Assembly: GCF_017696055.1 (NCBI RefSeq) | Contig: NZ_JAAORG010000001.1 | Span: forward strand, 248,001 to 312,000 | DNA length: 64,000 nt | DNA from: Prochlorococcus marinus XMU1406 | Lineage (GTDB): Bacteria > Cyanobacteriota > Cyanobacteriia > PCC-6307 > Cyanobiaceae | Direction of reading: 5' to 3' | In this document: positions 37,937-47,726 of the stretch, one piece after another | How positions within the stretch are numbered: position 1 is the stretch's first letter | How the letters are laid out: every line of letters begins with the position of its first letter | Position numbers and translations under genes: made by a program | Notes under the pieces: generated by a model | Databases searched by the model: none | What the model was told of the DNA's origin: nothing | What the model saw: only the letters and a program-made list of their open reading frames with translations

Positions 37937-39322
37937 ATGAATAAGCGTAAAAAAAAGGTAAGAAGGTACTATAAAAACTTTAAAAAGTCTAATTTTGTCT
38001 TGTTAAAAAAAATCTTAAGAATTTTGAGTTGGCTTTTGCCAGGATTGGTAATAAAAAGATGGATGCTTACATCTGCGATAGGATTTTTGACTACATTACT
38101 TGGCTTGGTAATTTGGACAAATTTAAGACCGCTCTATTGGCTTATTGAAATCTTTTTTGGGGTAATGACAGGTTTAACACGTATTTTACCTGTTTCATTA
38201 ATGGGACCATTGATTTTTGTTATTGGACTATTGTTAATCGGGATTGGACAAAACAGAAGTATTAATTCAATTCAAAAAGCGCTTGTTCCAGAAAAAAATA
38301 CATTTTTAGTTGATGCATTAAGAGTTAAAAGTAAATTAAACAGAGGCCCAAACATTGTTGCAATTGGCGGAGGTACAGGTTTATCTACCTTGCTGAAAGG
38401 CTTAAAAAATTATAGTAGTAATATTACAGCAATCGTAACTGTATCCGATGATGGTGGAAGTAGTGGAATTCTCAGAAAACAATTAGGTGTGCAACCTCCA
38501 GGAGATATAAGAAATTGTTTGGCAGCCTTATCAAACGAAGAACCTACTTTAACTAGATTATTTCAGTACAGATTTTCAGGGGGAAGTGGTTTGGAAGGTC
38601 ATAGTTTTGGAAATCTATTCTTGTCAGCTTTAACAACAATTACAGGTAGTTTAGAAAAAGCAGTTCAAGCCTCTAGTAAGGTTTTGGCGGTACAAGGTCA
38701 AGTTTTACCTGCAACAAATATTGATGTTATGTTATGGGCCGAATTAGAAGATGGTGAGAAAATTTTTGGTGAAAGCAAGATCAGTAAATCTAAAAAATTA
38801 ATTTCGAGGATTGGTTACCTACCAGAAAATCCTTCAGCTCTTCCAAGTGCTCTTGAATCTATAAAAGAAGCTGATTTAATTGTTCTTGGCCCAGGTAGTC
38901 TGTACACTTCTTTATTGCCTAATCTTTTAGTACCAGAAATAGTAGATGCATTATTGCAAAGTAATGCTCCTAAAATTTATATAAGTAATTTGATGACTCA
39001 GCCTGGAGAAACAGATGGACTTGATGTCTATCAACATATCAAAGCAATAGAAAAACAACTATCAAATTTTGGAGTTAATACTCGAATTTTTAACTCAATC
39101 TTATCTCAGATTCAATTTGAAAAGTCTCCATTAGTAGACTATTACGAAAGTAGAGGGGCAGAGCCTGTCCAATGTAATAAAGAAAAATTATTATCTGAGG
39201 GTTATTATGTTTTGCAAGCACCATTATATTCAAAAAGAATAACTCCAACTCTTAGACATGATCCAAGGAGACTAGCGAGAGCAGTTATGTTTATTTACCG
39301 CAAATTAAAAAAATTAAACTAA
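37937..39322 (+). CDS. yvcK: YvcK/CofD-like protein with N-terminal membrane segments
   Basis: YvcK-type proteins bind UDP-sugars and affect cell-wall metabolism and growth on gluconeogenic carbon in other bacteria. The C-terminal CofD-like domain starts with [15 protein letters not shown] (G144) and contains [22 protein letters not shown] and FGNLFLSAL. Residues 1-100 are an extra N-terminal region that is basic at the start and has two membrane helices (about 35-60 and 68-95). That tethers the domain to the membrane. The gene overlaps ndhJ by 4 bp in convergent orientation. Confidence 0.9.
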   Translation: MNKRKKKVRRYYKNFKKSNFVLLKKILRILSWLLPGLVIKRWMLTSAIGFLTTLLGLVIWTNLRPLYWLIEIFFGVMTGLTRILPVSLMGPLIFVIGLLLIGIGQNRSINSIQKALVPEKNTFLVDALRVKSKLNRGPNIVAIGGGTGLSTLLKGLKNYSSNITAIVTVSDDGGSSGILRKQLGVQPPGDIRNCLAALSNEEPTLTRLFQYRFSGGSGLEGHSFGNLFLSALTTITGSLEKAVQASSKVLAVQGQVLPATNIDVMLWAELEDGEKIFGESKISKSKKLISRIGYLPENPSALPSALESIKEADLIVLGPGSLYTSLLPNLLVPEIVDALLQSNAPKIYISNLMTQPGETDGLDVYQHIKAIEKQLSNFGVNTRIFNSILSQIQFEKSPLVDYYESRGAEPVQCNKEKLLSEGYYVLQAPLYSKRITPTLRHDPRRLARAVMFIYRKLKKLN

Positions 39323-39849
39323 TAAGCATCTTGAAGTTCATAGAAATCTGGCTGAATATAATCTTTTCGTAATGGCCATCCTCTCCAGTCTTCAGGCATT
39401 AATAGTCTTTTGGGATTGGGATGATCAATAAAATTTATTCCATACATATCAAAAGTTTCTCTTTCTTGCCAATCACTTCCTTTAAAAATTTTATACAAAC
39501 TAGGGATTGATAAATCAGAATCTCTTTTTAAGAAAACTTTTAATCTGACTTCTTTAATTTTTTCGATTTTTTGTAAATCATCAACAGTTATAAAATGATA
39601 GAAACTTACAAGATTTTTGCCTGGTCCCTCATCATATCCTCCTTGACATTGGAGATAGTTGAAACCGTAATTTCTCAAGGCAGATACTGCTTCATATAAT
39701 TTGTTAGGTTCCACAGAAATGTTTTCGATTCCTATGTGATCATCAGATAAAGATTGATTTGGAATTCCATCTTTAAACAAAGATTGGCTTATAAACCCTT
39801 CTTTTTCTATTGAAGTATCTGAGGATTTGGCTAAACCGTCTTTTTCCAT
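39319..39849 (-). CDS. ndhJ: NAD(P)H-quinone oxidoreductase subunit J
   Basis: NdhJ is a peripheral-arm subunit of the cyanobacterial NDH-1 complex, which feeds plastoquinone in cyclic electron flow and respiration. The 176 residues carry the conserved [11 protein letters not shown] segment and the C-terminal [17 protein letters not shown] signature. It ends the ndhC-ndhK-ndhJ cluster. Its ATG shares one base with the ndhK stop. It converges with yvcK. Confidence 0.96.
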   Translation of the reverse strand: MEKDGLAKSSDTSIEKEGFISQSLFKDGIPNQSLSDDHIGIENISVEPNKLYEAVSALRNYGFNYLQCQGGYDEGPGKNLVSFYHFITVDDLQKIEKIKEVRLKVFLKRDSDLSIPSLYKIFKGSDWQERETFDMYGINFIDHPNPKRLLMPEDWRGWPLRKDYIQPDFYELQDAY

Positions 39850-40583
39850 TAATCTTCTAAAGTATTAATAATTTCAGTTTTTTTGGCGTTTTCAGGTAAT
39901 TCAGTTATTTTTTCTTTTTTAGAGGAGGGAATGACGTTAGCTGAAGTTTTGTTTAGATATTCACCTGTATTTTCTGAGAAAACAAGATTCATTTCGTGAT
40001 CAGATGTTATGTATCTGTGAGTTTGTTCTGTTTTTGTGCGCTCTAAAATTGATTCATTACCAACTTTTTTTCTTAATTTAATTACAGCATCAAAAATTGC
40101 TTCTGGTCTTGGTGGGCATCCTGGTAGGTATAGATCAACTGGTATCAATTTATCAACCCCTCTGACAGCAGTTGTAGAATCTGCGCTGAACATTCCCCCT
40201 GTGATTGTGCAAGCACCCATGGCAATTACATATTTTGGTTCAGGCATTTGTTCATACAGTCTTACAAGAGCTGGAGCCATCTTCATCGTCACTGTTCCTG
40301 CAACTATTATTAAATCTGCTTGCCTAGGAGAGCTTCTAGGTACTAATCCAAATCTATCAAAATCAAATCTAGATCCTATTAGGGCAGCAAATTCTATAAA
40401 ACAACAAGCTGTTCCATACAAGAGAGGCCATAGACTACTTAGTCTAGCCCAATTATGAAGATCGTCTAAACTTGTCAATATAATATTTTCACTTAAATCT
40501 GTAGTAACTTGGGGTGCACCAAGAGAATTACAAGTTCCTTCTCGGATTTCTCTTATTGCTTTTGGGGATAATTGTGGATTCAA
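39849..40583 (-). CDS. ndhK: NAD(P)H-quinone oxidoreductase subunit K
   Basis: NdhK carries the N2-type [4Fe-4S] cluster nearest the quinone site of NDH-1. Cluster cysteines are in [11 protein letters not shown], in MGACTITGG and in PGCPPRPEA. The 244 residues include a C-terminal extension of low conservation rich in Lys, Glu and Thr. The gene lies between ndhC (4 bp gap) and ndhJ (one-base overlap), the order common to cyanobacteria and chloroplasts. Confidence 0.97.
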   Translation of the reverse strand: MNPQLSPKAIREIREGTCNSLGAPQVTTDLSENIILTSLDDLHNWARLSSLWPLLYGTACCFIEFAALIGSRFDFDRFGLVPRSSPRQADLIIVAGTVTMKMAPALVRLYEQMPEPKYVIAMGACTITGGMFSADSTTAVRGVDKLIPVDLYLPGCPPRPEAIFDAVIKLRKKVGNESILERTKTEQTHRYITSDHEMNLVFSENTGEYLNKTSANVIPSSKKEKITELPENAKKTEIINTLED

Positions 40584-40587
40584 TTTT

Positions 40588-40950
40588 TTAACTCCATTCT
40601 AAAGCGCCTTTTCTCCATGCGTATGCCAGAGCGATAACAAGTATTGCAATGAAAATTAAAGCCTCAATAAAAGCTAATAAGCCTAATCTATTGAAGGCAA
40701 CAGCCCAAGGATAAAGGAATACTGTCTCAACATCAAATATAACGAAAACCAAGGCAAACATGTAATAACGAATATTAAATTGAATCCATGCTCCTCCTAT
40801 AGGCTCCATTCCAGATTCATAGGTAAGTTTTCTTTCCCCTGTTCTGCCTTTTGGGGCAACGATGAGATTAGTAACTAGAGCTAATACTGGTACAGCTGCG
40901 GCAATTAGGAGGAAACCTAAAAAGTATTCATAGCCAGTTAATAAAAACAT
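40588..40950 (-). CDS. ndhC: NAD(P)H-quinone oxidoreductase subunit 3 (C)
   Basis: NdhC is a membrane subunit of NDH-1 with three TM helices. The 120 residues carry the family hallmarks [20 protein letters not shown] and [15 protein letters not shown]. It is the first gene of the ndhCKJ cluster and is divergent from the rubredoxin gene with a 77 bp gap that must hold promoters for both transcripts. Confidence 0.97.
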   Translation of the reverse strand: MFLLTGYEYFLGFLLIAAAVPVLALVTNLIVAPKGRTGERKLTYESGMEPIGGAWIQFNIRYYMFALVFVIFDVETVFLYPWAVAFNRLGLLAFIEALIFIAILVIALAYAWRKGALEWS

Positions 40951-41027
40951 CTTAAAAAATTAATTTTGAATAAAAGTCGCTTAATTAAGCAAAATCTTTT
41001 AAAGTTCTTAAAGAACAATAATAAACC

Positions 41028-41456
41028 GTGAGTGAAAACATTCAACCAGCCTCTGAGGAAAACAAAATAGTTGAAGACTTTGAGAAAGGAAATCTTTCTG
41101 AAAAATCCTCAGAAGTAAATGTTAAACAACCTGTTCTTAATTTAGAACATAATAGATTCGAATGTAGAAGTTGTGGGTATATTTATGATCCGTCTGAAGG
41201 AAATAAAAAATTAAACATACCCAAAAATACTCCTTTTTCAGAGTTGGATGGGAACACCTTTGCTTGCCCTGTTTGTCGAGCCGGTAAAAATTTTTATAAG
41301 GATATAGGTCCTAAATCTAAACCTAGTGGTTTTGAAGAAAATTTAGTTTATGGGTTTGGTTTTAATAGTTTACCTCCTGGACAAAAAAATATATTGATTT
41401 TTGGAGGGCTGGCTTTTGCCGCTGCTATGTTTCTTTCTTTATACTCTTTGCATTAA
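41028..41456 (+). CDS. rubA: membrane-anchored rubredoxin
   Basis: RubA is a rubredoxin required for photosystem assembly in oxygenic phototrophs. The iron ligands are Cys46, Cys49, Cys80 and Cys83 in CRSCGYIYDP and CPVCRAGKNFY. An N-terminal linker of about 40 residues is polar and likely disordered. One C-terminal membrane helix (about 121-140) anchors it to the thylakoid. The start is GTG. The gene leads rubA-ycf48-psbEFLJ, an order conserved in many cyanobacteria, which supports a role in PSII biogenesis. Confidence 0.94.
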   Translation: MSENIQPASEENKIVEDFEKGNLSEKSSEVNVKQPVLNLEHNRFECRSCGYIYDPSEGNKKLNIPKNTPFSELDGNTFACPVCRAGKNFYKDIGPKSKPSGFEENLVYGFGFNSLPPGQKNILIFGGLAFAAAMFLSLYSLH

Positions 41457-41465
41457 TATACATAA

Positions 41466-42482
41466 ATGAAAAAAATTATTACTAGTATCCCCACTCTTCT
41501 TTTATCTGGCCTTCTTTGTTTTGTATTGAGCGGTTGTTCATCTACAGGAGTTAAGATGAGTGATAGTAGCCCTTGGAAAACAATTCAGTTTGAGGACCAA
41601 GCTAATGCTTTAGATATTGATTTTATAGATGATAAAAATGGATTTTTAGTAGGTTCTAATAGACTTATTATGGAATCTAATGATGGGGGAGAAACTTGGG
41701 AGAAAAGAAATTTAGATTTACCAAGTGAAGAGAACTTTCGTCTGCTAGATATTGACTTTAAAGGTGAAGAGGGCTGGTTAATAGGTCAGCCCTCATTAGT
41801 TATGCATACACTTGATGCGGGAAAAAATTGGACTCGTTTATCTCTTGGCAACAAATTACCAGGTCAACCATTTCTAATAACGACTGTTGATGCAGGGATT
41901 GCAGAGTTGGCCACCACTGCAGGTGCAATCTATGAAACATCAGATAGTGGTGAATCATGGAATGCAAAAGTTGTAGATGCATCTGGTTCTGGAGGTGTAA
42001 GAGATTTAAGAAGAACTAAAGAGGGAGATTATGTCAGCGTAAGTAGTCTGGGTAATTTCTTTTCTACTTTGGAAAATGATAGTGATGCATGGACAGCTCA
42101 TCAAAGAGCGAGTAGCAAAAGAGTTCAAAGTATTGGTTTCAATCCAGAAGGAAGTTTATGGATGCTTTCTAGAGGAGCCGAAATTAGATTTAATGAAGAT
42201 ACGAATGATCTAGAAAACTGGTCGAAACCTATTATACCTATTCTTAATGGATACAATTATTTAGATATGGGATGGGATCCAAATGGTGATATATGGGCTG
42301 GCGGGGGTAATGGCACTTTAATTGTAAGTAAAGACCAAGGTAAAACTTGGAATAAAGATCCTATTGCTTCTGCATTGCCAACAAACTTCATAAAAATAGT
42401 TTTTCTTGATAAAGATGCTTTAGATAATCAAAAAGGATTCATACTTGGCGAGCGCGGTTATATCCTTAAATGGAATAGCTAA
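41466..42482 (+). CDS. ycf48: photosystem II stability/assembly factor Ycf48 (HCF136)
   Basis: Ycf48 is a lumenal assembly factor that helps form the PSII reaction centre with D1. It has a lipoprotein signal: hydrophobic residues 8-23 and a lipobox LSGC with Cys24. The rest is a seven-bladed beta-propeller with repeated W and GETW/KTW motifs such as DGGETWE, AGKNWTR, SGESWN and QGKTWN. The 338 residues are typical. It follows rubA by 9 bp and precedes psbEFLJ by 130 bp, so these genes act in the same assembly process. Confidence 0.96.
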   Translation: MKKIITSIPTLLLSGLLCFVLSGCSSTGVKMSDSSPWKTIQFEDQANALDIDFIDDKNGFLVGSNRLIMESNDGGETWEKRNLDLPSEENFRLLDIDFKGEEGWLIGQPSLVMHTLDAGKNWTRLSLGNKLPGQPFLITTVDAGIAELATTAGAIYETSDSGESWNAKVVDASGSGGVRDLRRTKEGDYVSVSSLGNFFSTLENDSDAWTAHQRASSKRVQSIGFNPEGSLWMLSRGAEIRFNEDTNDLENWSKPIIPILNGYNYLDMGWDPNGDIWAGGGNGTLIVSKDQGKTWNKDPIASALPTNFIKIVFLDKDALDNQKGFILGERGYILKWNS

Positions 42483-42575
42483 GTTTGAATAACTTGAGTA
42501 AATAGTAAAAAAAAACTTAATTTTTTACATATTTAGCAACTGTCTGTAACCATGCTGTTAATTTCTTCGCGAACT

Positions 42576-42600
42576 TATGATTTTACACTGTAAGATCATA
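42576..42600 (+). promoter_or_regulatory. near-perfect inverted repeat just before psbE
   Basis: The arms TATGATTTTACA (42576-42587) and TGTAAGATCATA (42589-42600) pair over 12 positions with one G-U wobble and a single central C. The repeat ends 18 bp before the psbE ATG and is not followed by a T run, so it is not a standard terminator. It could be an operator or a hairpin in the psbE leader. Its TACACT also fits a -10 box. Confidence 0.45.
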
Positions 42601-42618
42601 GGGTAAACATTTGTGATT

Positions 42619-42867
42619 ATGGCCGCAGGTTCAACGGGTGAACGCCCATTCTTTGAAATAATCACCAGTATTAGGTACTGGATTATTCATGCAGTAACAT
42701 TACCAGCTATTTTTATAGCAGGCTTCTTATTCGTATATACAGGCTTAGCCTACGATGCTTTCGGAACACCTCGTCCGGATAGTTATTTCCAATCATCTGA
42801 ATCTAAAGCGCCTGTCGTAACACAAAGATATGAAGCTAAATCTCAACTAGATTTAAGAACAAAATAA
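42619..42867 (+). CDS. psbE: cytochrome b559 alpha subunit
   Basis: PsbE forms cytochrome b559 of PSII with PsbF. The heme ligand is His24 in [15 protein letters not shown] two codons upstream (42613) is possible, but the ATG at 42619 gives the conserved [11 protein letters not shown] start and 82 residues. It is the first gene of psbEFLJ, and psbF starts 2 bp after its stop. Confidence 0.98.
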
Positions 42868-42869
42868 CA

Positions 42870-43016
42870 ATGACTAATTCCCAAGCTCCAATGCAGGCTG
42901 CTGAAGTCCGCGTTTATCCTATATTTACTGTTCGTTGGCTAGCAGTTCACGCTTTAGCTATTCCATCAGTATTCTTTTTGGGTTCCATTGCTGCTATGCA
43001 GTTCGTAGCCCGATAA
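42870..43016 (+). CDS. psbF: cytochrome b559 beta subunit
   Basis: PsbF pairs with PsbE to hold the b559 heme in PSII. The 48-residue ORF has one TM helix and the heme ligand His28 in [12 protein letters not shown]. The C terminus AMQFVAR is conserved. It lies between psbE and psbL with gaps of 2 and 11 bp. Confidence 0.98.
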
Positions 43017-43027
43017 ATTTAACAATC

Positions 43028-43147
43028 ATGCAAGTAAACCAAAATCCTAACAAAGTTCCAGTTGAACTTAATCGTACAAGCCTTTATTTAGGCTTACTAT
43101 CAGTCTTTGTATTGGGAATTTTATTTTCCAGTTACTTTTTCAATTAA
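43028..43147 (+). CDS. psbL: photosystem II reaction centre protein L
   Basis: PsbL is a 39-residue single-TM subunit at the PSII dimer interface that affects electron flow to QA. The [19 protein letters not shown] segment and the C-terminal FSSYFFN are characteristic. The ATG at 43028 is chosen because a longer open frame upstream overlaps psbF and is not conserved. It is followed by psbJ after 9 bp. Confidence 0.98.
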   Translation: MQVNQNPNKVPVELNRTSLYLGLLSVFVLGILFSSYFFN

Positions 43148-43156
43148 ATTAAAACT

Positions 43157-43354
43157 ATGAGTAAATTAAAAGGACCTGATGGAAGAATTCCAGATAGACT
43201 TCCCGACGGTAGACCAGCAGTTGCATGGGAAAGAAGATGGACTGAAGGAACTCTTCCTTTATGGCTTGTTGCTACAGCAGGTGGAATTGCAGTTATCTTC
43301 GTTTTAGGTATATTTTTCTATGGTTCATACCAAGGGGTTGGAGCTGGAGGCTAA
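43157..43354 (+). CDS. psbJ: photosystem II reaction centre protein J
   Basis: PsbJ is a single-TM PSII subunit near the QB exchange channel. The 65 residues include an N-terminal polar extension ([17 protein letters not shown]) that is typical of marine picocyanobacteria, then the conserved [13 protein letters not shown] helix start and the GSYQGVGAG end. It closes the psbEFLJ operon. No terminator hairpin is visible in the 43 bp before the convergent mtnP gene. Confidence 0.97.
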   Translation: MSKLKGPDGRIPDRLPDGRPAVAWERRWTEGTLPLWLVATAGGIAVIFVLGIFFYGSYQGVGAGG

Positions 43355-43397
43355 CAAATCCTTACCTTGACCTGATAATCACTTATATCAAATAAGC

Positions 43398-44291
43398 CTA
43401 ATAAGAATCAGTAAATACTCTTAGTTTCTCTTTTGTGGAGCTTGGGATATTTTCTTTTTGGGTTATCAATCCATCTTTTAATGAAAAATGAGATTTACTT
43501 TTTGGTCTTTCTTTTTCAATTAATTTAGCTACTTCAAATATTATTTTATTAGCCACTTCAGTATTTGATCTAAGATTATCCAAAACCATCTCTACAGAAA
43601 CTTCTTGATGAGTTTGATGCCAGCAATCATAATCAGTAACCATAGATAAGGAGGAGTAAGCTATTTCAGCTTCTTTAGCTAATCTTGCTTCTGTGTGGTT
43701 CGTCATTCCAATTATTGAACATCCCCAACTCCTATATAAATTAGATTCTGCTCTAGTTGAGAAAGCGGGACCTTCCATTGCTAGATAGGTACCCCCTCTA
43801 TGTAATTGTCTACCGCCAGGAATATTTTTTTCTCCGATTTCACTTAATATACGTGATAAATTTGTGCAGAAGGGATCTCCCATAGTTACGTGAGCCACAG
43901 CTCCCTCGTTAAAGAAGGTTGCAGGTCTATTTTTTGTCCGGTCTATAAATTGATCTGGAACCACTATATCTAGAGGCCTTATCTGTTCTTGTAATGAACC
44001 AACTGCTGATGGAGCAATAATCCATCTTACTCCTATTGATCTTAGAGCCCAAATATTAGCTTTATAAGGAATTTCAGAAGGATTTAAACTATGTGTTCTG
44101 CCATGTCTAGGAATAAATGCTATCTCTAGGTTTCCAAGATTATATACTTTTATTGAATCAGAAGGTTTACCATAGGGAGTATTGATTTCTAGTTCTCTTA
44201 AGTACTCTATTTGATCCATTGAATAAAATCCACTTCCACCAATCACTCCTAACCTTGATTTTTCAATTGGTAATAAATGTTCTTTATTCAT
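43398..44291 (-). CDS. mtnP: S-methyl-5'-thioadenosine phosphorylase
   Basis: MtnP splits methylthioadenosine, a by-product of polyamine synthesis, into adenine and methylthioribose-1-phosphate. The 297 residues have GVIGGSGFY at the start, PRHGRTHSLNPSEIPYKAN (about 79-97), a MEGPAFSTRAES motif and TDYDCW. It belongs to the purine phosphorylase PNP/MTAP type 2 group. It is divergent from the SelD fusion gene by 10 bp. Confidence 0.95.
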   Translation of the reverse strand: MNKEHLLPIEKSRLGVIGGSGFYSMDQIEYLRELEINTPYGKPSDSIKVYNLGNLEIAFIPRHGRTHSLNPSEIPYKANIWALRSIGVRWIIAPSAVGSLQEQIRPLDIVVPDQFIDRTKNRPATFFNEGAVAHVTMGDPFCTNLSRILSEIGEKNIPGGRQLHRGGTYLAMEGPAFSTRAESNLYRSWGCSIIGMTNHTEARLAKEAEIAYSSLSMVTDYDCWHQTHQEVSVEMVLDNLRSNTEVANKIIFEVAKLIEKERPKSKSHFSLKDGLITQKENIPSSTKEKLRVFTDSY

Positions 44292-44301
44292 AGTGATGTA
44301 A

Positions 44302-46473
44302 ATGGCTTTTAATCATCTGGTACTAATTGGAGGAGGACACTCAAATGTTTCTTTATTGAAGAAATGGATAATGTTTCCGAAATTAATGCCAGAAATTCCT
44401 GTTTCAATTATATCTAGAGATTCTCATTTGGTTTATTCGGCTATATTCCCATCGGTGATTTCAAAATCAATCACTTTAGAAGAGAGTTTAATTGATATAA
44501 AATCTTTAGCAAAAAATGCAAAAGTATCTTTTATAGAAGAAGAAGTAAAGGATATTGATTTCAATTTAAAGAAAATTGTATTAAGTAATAGACCTTCAGT
44601 TAATTATTCGAAGTTGGTGCTTAATTATGGAAGTCAAACAATAATTCCAAAAGAATTTGAATCACTAGTTAAAAATCGAAATGCTTTTTCAATTAAACCT
44701 TTTTTAAGGGCTTATGACTCAATACTAAAAGAGGACATTTTTGATTCAGTTAATGAACTTCCATTTGTAATTGTTGGGAGTGGCCTTGCTGCAATTGAAG
44801 TATCTTATGCTTTGAGAAAAAGATGGGGAGATAGACCTTTAAAACTATTGTGTGATTCAAGAAAAATTAATAATACAATTCTAAAAAGTTTACAGAATTC
44901 CAATATTGATTTAGTTGAAAAACTTAATTTTGATTATGGCAAGATTCTTTTATGTACTGGAAATACATCTCCGTTATGGGCACAAAAAAAATTATTAGAT
45001 TCGGATTCTTATGGCAGAATAATTACAAATCAGAATTTACAGATAAAAAGTTTCTCTGGAATCTTTGCTGTCGGTGATTGCGCAGTTGTAGGCTCAGCAA
45101 AAAGACCAGCATCGGGAGTTTTTGCAGTAAAAGTTGTAAATACATTAGTACAAAATTTAAAAAAAGATATAGAAGGGAGATCATTAAAAAAGTGGTTTCC
45201 TCAAAAGATCGGATTGCAAATAGTAAATATATTTCCAAGCCATCATCCAAAGGCTTTTGCTATTTATCGCAATTTTGTTTTCGGCCCTTCTTTTATTTTT
45301 TGGATTTTAAAGCATAAAATTGATCTCAACTTTATTAAAAAGTTCAGATCAAAAAGGCTAATTATGAAAAGTAGTGAAACAAATATTTCATTGAATGATT
45401 GCAGAGGATGTGCTGCTAAAATTCCTCAGTTTGTTTTGAATAAATCATTAATAAATTCAAATTTAAATTCTTTTGCCTCATCACCAGAAGATGCAATTGA
45501 GATATATCAAAATGGTCAAGATATTATTTTGCAAAGTGTAGATGGATTTCCTGCTTTGGTAAGTGATCCTTGGCTTAATGCAAAAATTACTACTTTGCAT
45601 GCTTGCTCAGATTTGTGGGCATGCGGAGCAAAACTTTCATCCGCTCAAGCTTTAATTTCATTACCAAAAGTTGAAAGGGAATTTCAGAGTCACCTCTTTT
45701 CTCAATCACTTCAAGGTATTAAATCAACAGTTGAGGATCATGGAGGTGAATTACTTGGAGGCCATACTTTCGAGGCAAGAAGTTTAGTAAATAAACCTTA
45801 TTCATTAGGAATAGATATTTCTTTAACAGTTCAAGGTATTTTAAAAAATGGAGCAAAACCATGGCTTAAATCTGGAATGAATATTGGAGATATTCTCATG
45901 ATGTCTAGACCTCTGGGCGTTGGGATTTACTTTGCCGGTCAAATGCAAAATATTAATATGCTGGGTAGTTCTTCTGAAGTAATTAATAATTTAGTAAAGA
46001 GTCAGCAATATTTGATTGATGAAATTTATCTTTTTCAAAATCAATTTAAAGAATCATTAGTCAATGCTGCGACTGACATTACTGGATATGGATTTATTGG
46101 ACATCTTAAAGAAATGGTTGAATCATCTAATTTATATAGGCAAAGAAATAATCTTGAGCCACTAAAAGTCTTATTAGATTTATTTGCATTTAAAGCTTAT
46201 CCTGGAGTATTTGATTTAATAAGAAAAGATGTTAAAAGTACTTTCTTTGAATCTAATAAAGAAATTTTTGACAAAATTTATAAAGTAAATAAGCAAAAAA
46301 GAATAATTAATTTTTTAAACGAAAATTCATTAGATCAAGAGACTTTTAACGAGAGAATATCATTACTATTAGATCCTCAAACATGTGGCCCCTTGTTGAT
46401 TAGTTGCAATCGTAAATATGAAAATGTTCTAAAGGATAAATGGTACAAGGTTGGAGAGGTTGTGAAAATGTAA
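44302..46473 (+). CDS. selD: fused FAD oxidoreductase - selenide, water dikinase
   Basis: The 723-residue protein joins two enzymes. Residues 1 to about 350 form an NDH-2-like FAD oxidoreductase with LIGGGHSNVSLL at the start, a second nucleotide fold VIVGSGLAAIEVSYAL and FAVGDCA. Residues about 362-720 form SelD, which makes selenophosphate from selenide and ATP. The catalytic pair is Cys370 and Lys373 in CRGCAAK; the second Cys of the E. coli GCGCK motif is Ala here. SVDGF and GGHTFEARS fit the SelD ATP site. In cyanobacteria the product is expected to serve 2-selenouridine in tRNA. It is divergent from mtnP and abuts cca. Confidence 0.9.
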   Translation: MAFNHLVLIGGGHSNVSLLKKWIMFPKLMPEIPVSIISRDSHLVYSAIFPSVISKSITLEESLIDIKSLAKNAKVSFIEEEVKDIDFNLKKIVLSNRPSVNYSKLVLNYGSQTIIPKEFESLVKNRNAFSIKPFLRAYDSILKEDIFDSVNELPFVIVGSGLAAIEVSYALRKRWGDRPLKLLCDSRKINNTILKSLQNSNIDLVEKLNFDYGKILLCTGNTSPLWAQKKLLDSDSYGRIITNQNLQIKSFSGIFAVGDCAVVGSAKRPASGVFAVKVVNTLVQNLKKDIEGRSLKKWFPQKIGLQIVNIFPSHHPKAFAIYRNFVFGPSFIFWILKHKIDLNFIKKFRSKRLIMKSSETNISLNDCRGCAAKIPQFVLNKSLINSNLNSFASSPEDAIEIYQNGQDIILQSVDGFPALVSDPWLNAKITTLHACSDLWACGAKLSSAQALISLPKVEREFQSHLFSQSLQGIKSTVEDHGGELLGGHTFEARSLVNKPYSLGIDISLTVQGILKNGAKPWLKSGMNIGDILMMSRPLGVGIYFAGQMQNINMLGSSSEVINNLVKSQQYLIDEIYLFQNQFKESLVNAATDITGYGFIGHLKEMVESSNLYRQRNNLEPLKVLLDLFAFKAYPGVFDLIRKDVKSTFFESNKEIFDKIYKVNKQKRIINFLNENSLDQETFNERISLLLDPQTCGPLLISCNRKYENVLKDKWYKVGEVVKM

Positions 46474-47721
46474 TTAATTTCTATTTAATTTGTCAATTTC
46501 CAAATATCTTAATCTTTTGATTTCCTTTCCCATCTCCTTCCCTGGGTCCCATCCTTCTTTTTTTAATGTTTCTCCATCTTTTTTTGATTTTATGAATTTG
46601 TAAATAAATAACCACTTAAACAATTTACGCCAGTATGGTCCTCCATCACAAATTAATAATTTGACTGTCTCATCATTAAGGTTTCTGTCCTCAATAAATT
46701 CTGTCCAACTTGATGGAGAAAAATGATTGAAATTTTTTTGGTTTGTATTTAATATCTTTTTGATATTTATATAATCTTCTAATATTTTTATCTCACTATT
46801 ATTTACCAAAAATCTTTGACATGCTTTTTCTAAATCTTCTGAATCTTTTAATAAGTAAAGCATATGATTTCCCTTTAACTTCTTAATCCAATTTAGTCCT
46901 CTTAAAAATCTTTTATCGACTTTAATATTTTCATTTAAGATTGAGATAATTTCCCATTTATGAATTATCGAAATCACATTAGTCAAATTATCATGTTTGC
47001 ATATTTCAGCTAGTTCCATCCTTATTCGTATGCCTAGTGCAGGAGGGTAAATCATTTTCTTATGAGTTTCTGAACTTTTCCATGGCCATTGTCTAACTGT
47101 TTCTTGAGATTGTTTGAGGGAATTATTTGAAATATTGAAATCTAACCTTGAAGCATATTTTGCACATCTAATTAATCTACTTGGATCATCTGAAATACTA
47201 TTACTGTGAAGTAAGTTCAATCTTTTACTTTTTATATCAGAAATTCCTCCATAAAGATCATAGATTTTCCTTGTCGAGACCTCGAAGGCTATTGAATTTA
47301 TAGTGAAATCTCTCCTCTTAAGATCCTCCGCAATAGTACTTTTATTTACTGTGGGATTTAAGCCTGGAGCAGAATAAATTTCTTTTCTTGCAGAAGCAAT
47401 ATCAATTTTATAGTCATTAATATTTATTTCTACAGTGTTGTATAAATTAAATTCCTTGATCAAACATAAATCTACATTTACAATATTTTTTTTTATAAAT
47501 TTTGCAAGAGAAATAGAGGATCCTTCAATAACAAGATCAATATCTACAGGTTTAGAAAACGATTTTTTGTGGAATTTACTAATTAATAAATCTCTTAAAT
47601 AACCGCCAACAAAAGCTACTTTAGTATTGTTATTAGATTCTATGTATTTAGCAATTAGGTTATATAGATTAAATGGAGTTTTGATTAATTCCCCTTGGAT
47701 GTAATCAGAGATATCGTTCAT
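46474..47721 (-). CDS. cca: CCA tRNA nucleotidyltransferase / poly(A) polymerase family protein
   Basis: This 415-residue class II nucleotidyltransferase has the head motif VGGYLRDLLI (about 38-47), the catalytic DIDLVIEG and the DFTINSIAFEV and RRDFT motif region, followed by the RNA-binding helical part with DDPSRLIRCAKYASRL. It adds or repairs the CCA end of tRNAs, which fits tRNA genes here that do not encode CCA. A poly(A) polymerase role cannot be excluded. It is the downstream partner of the helicase gene (5 bp gap). Confidence 0.92.
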   Translation of the reverse strand: MNDISDYIQGELIKTPFNLYNLIAKYIESNNNTKVAFVGGYLRDLLISKFHKKSFSKPVDIDLVIEGSSISLAKFIKKNIVNVDLCLIKEFNLYNTVEININDYKIDIASARKEIYSAPGLNPTVNKSTIAEDLKRRDFTINSIAFEVSTRKIYDLYGGISDIKSKRLNLLHSNSISDDPSRLIRCAKYASRLDFNISNNSLKQSQETVRQWPWKSSETHKKMIYPPALGIRIRMELAEICKHDNLTNVISIIHKWEIISILNENIKVDKRFLRGLNWIKKLKGNHMLYLLKDSEDLEKACQRFLVNNSEIKILEDYINIKKILNTNQKNFNHFSPSSWTEFIEDRNLNDETVKLLICDGGPYWRKLFKWLFIYKFIKSKKDGETLKKEGWDPGKEMGKEIKRLRYLEIDKLNRN

Positions 47722-47726
47722 GAGTT

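Noticed and set aside
42935-43027. upstream extension of psbL
   Set aside because: The open frame runs back into psbF, but the extension is psbF read out of frame; PsbL starts at 43028.
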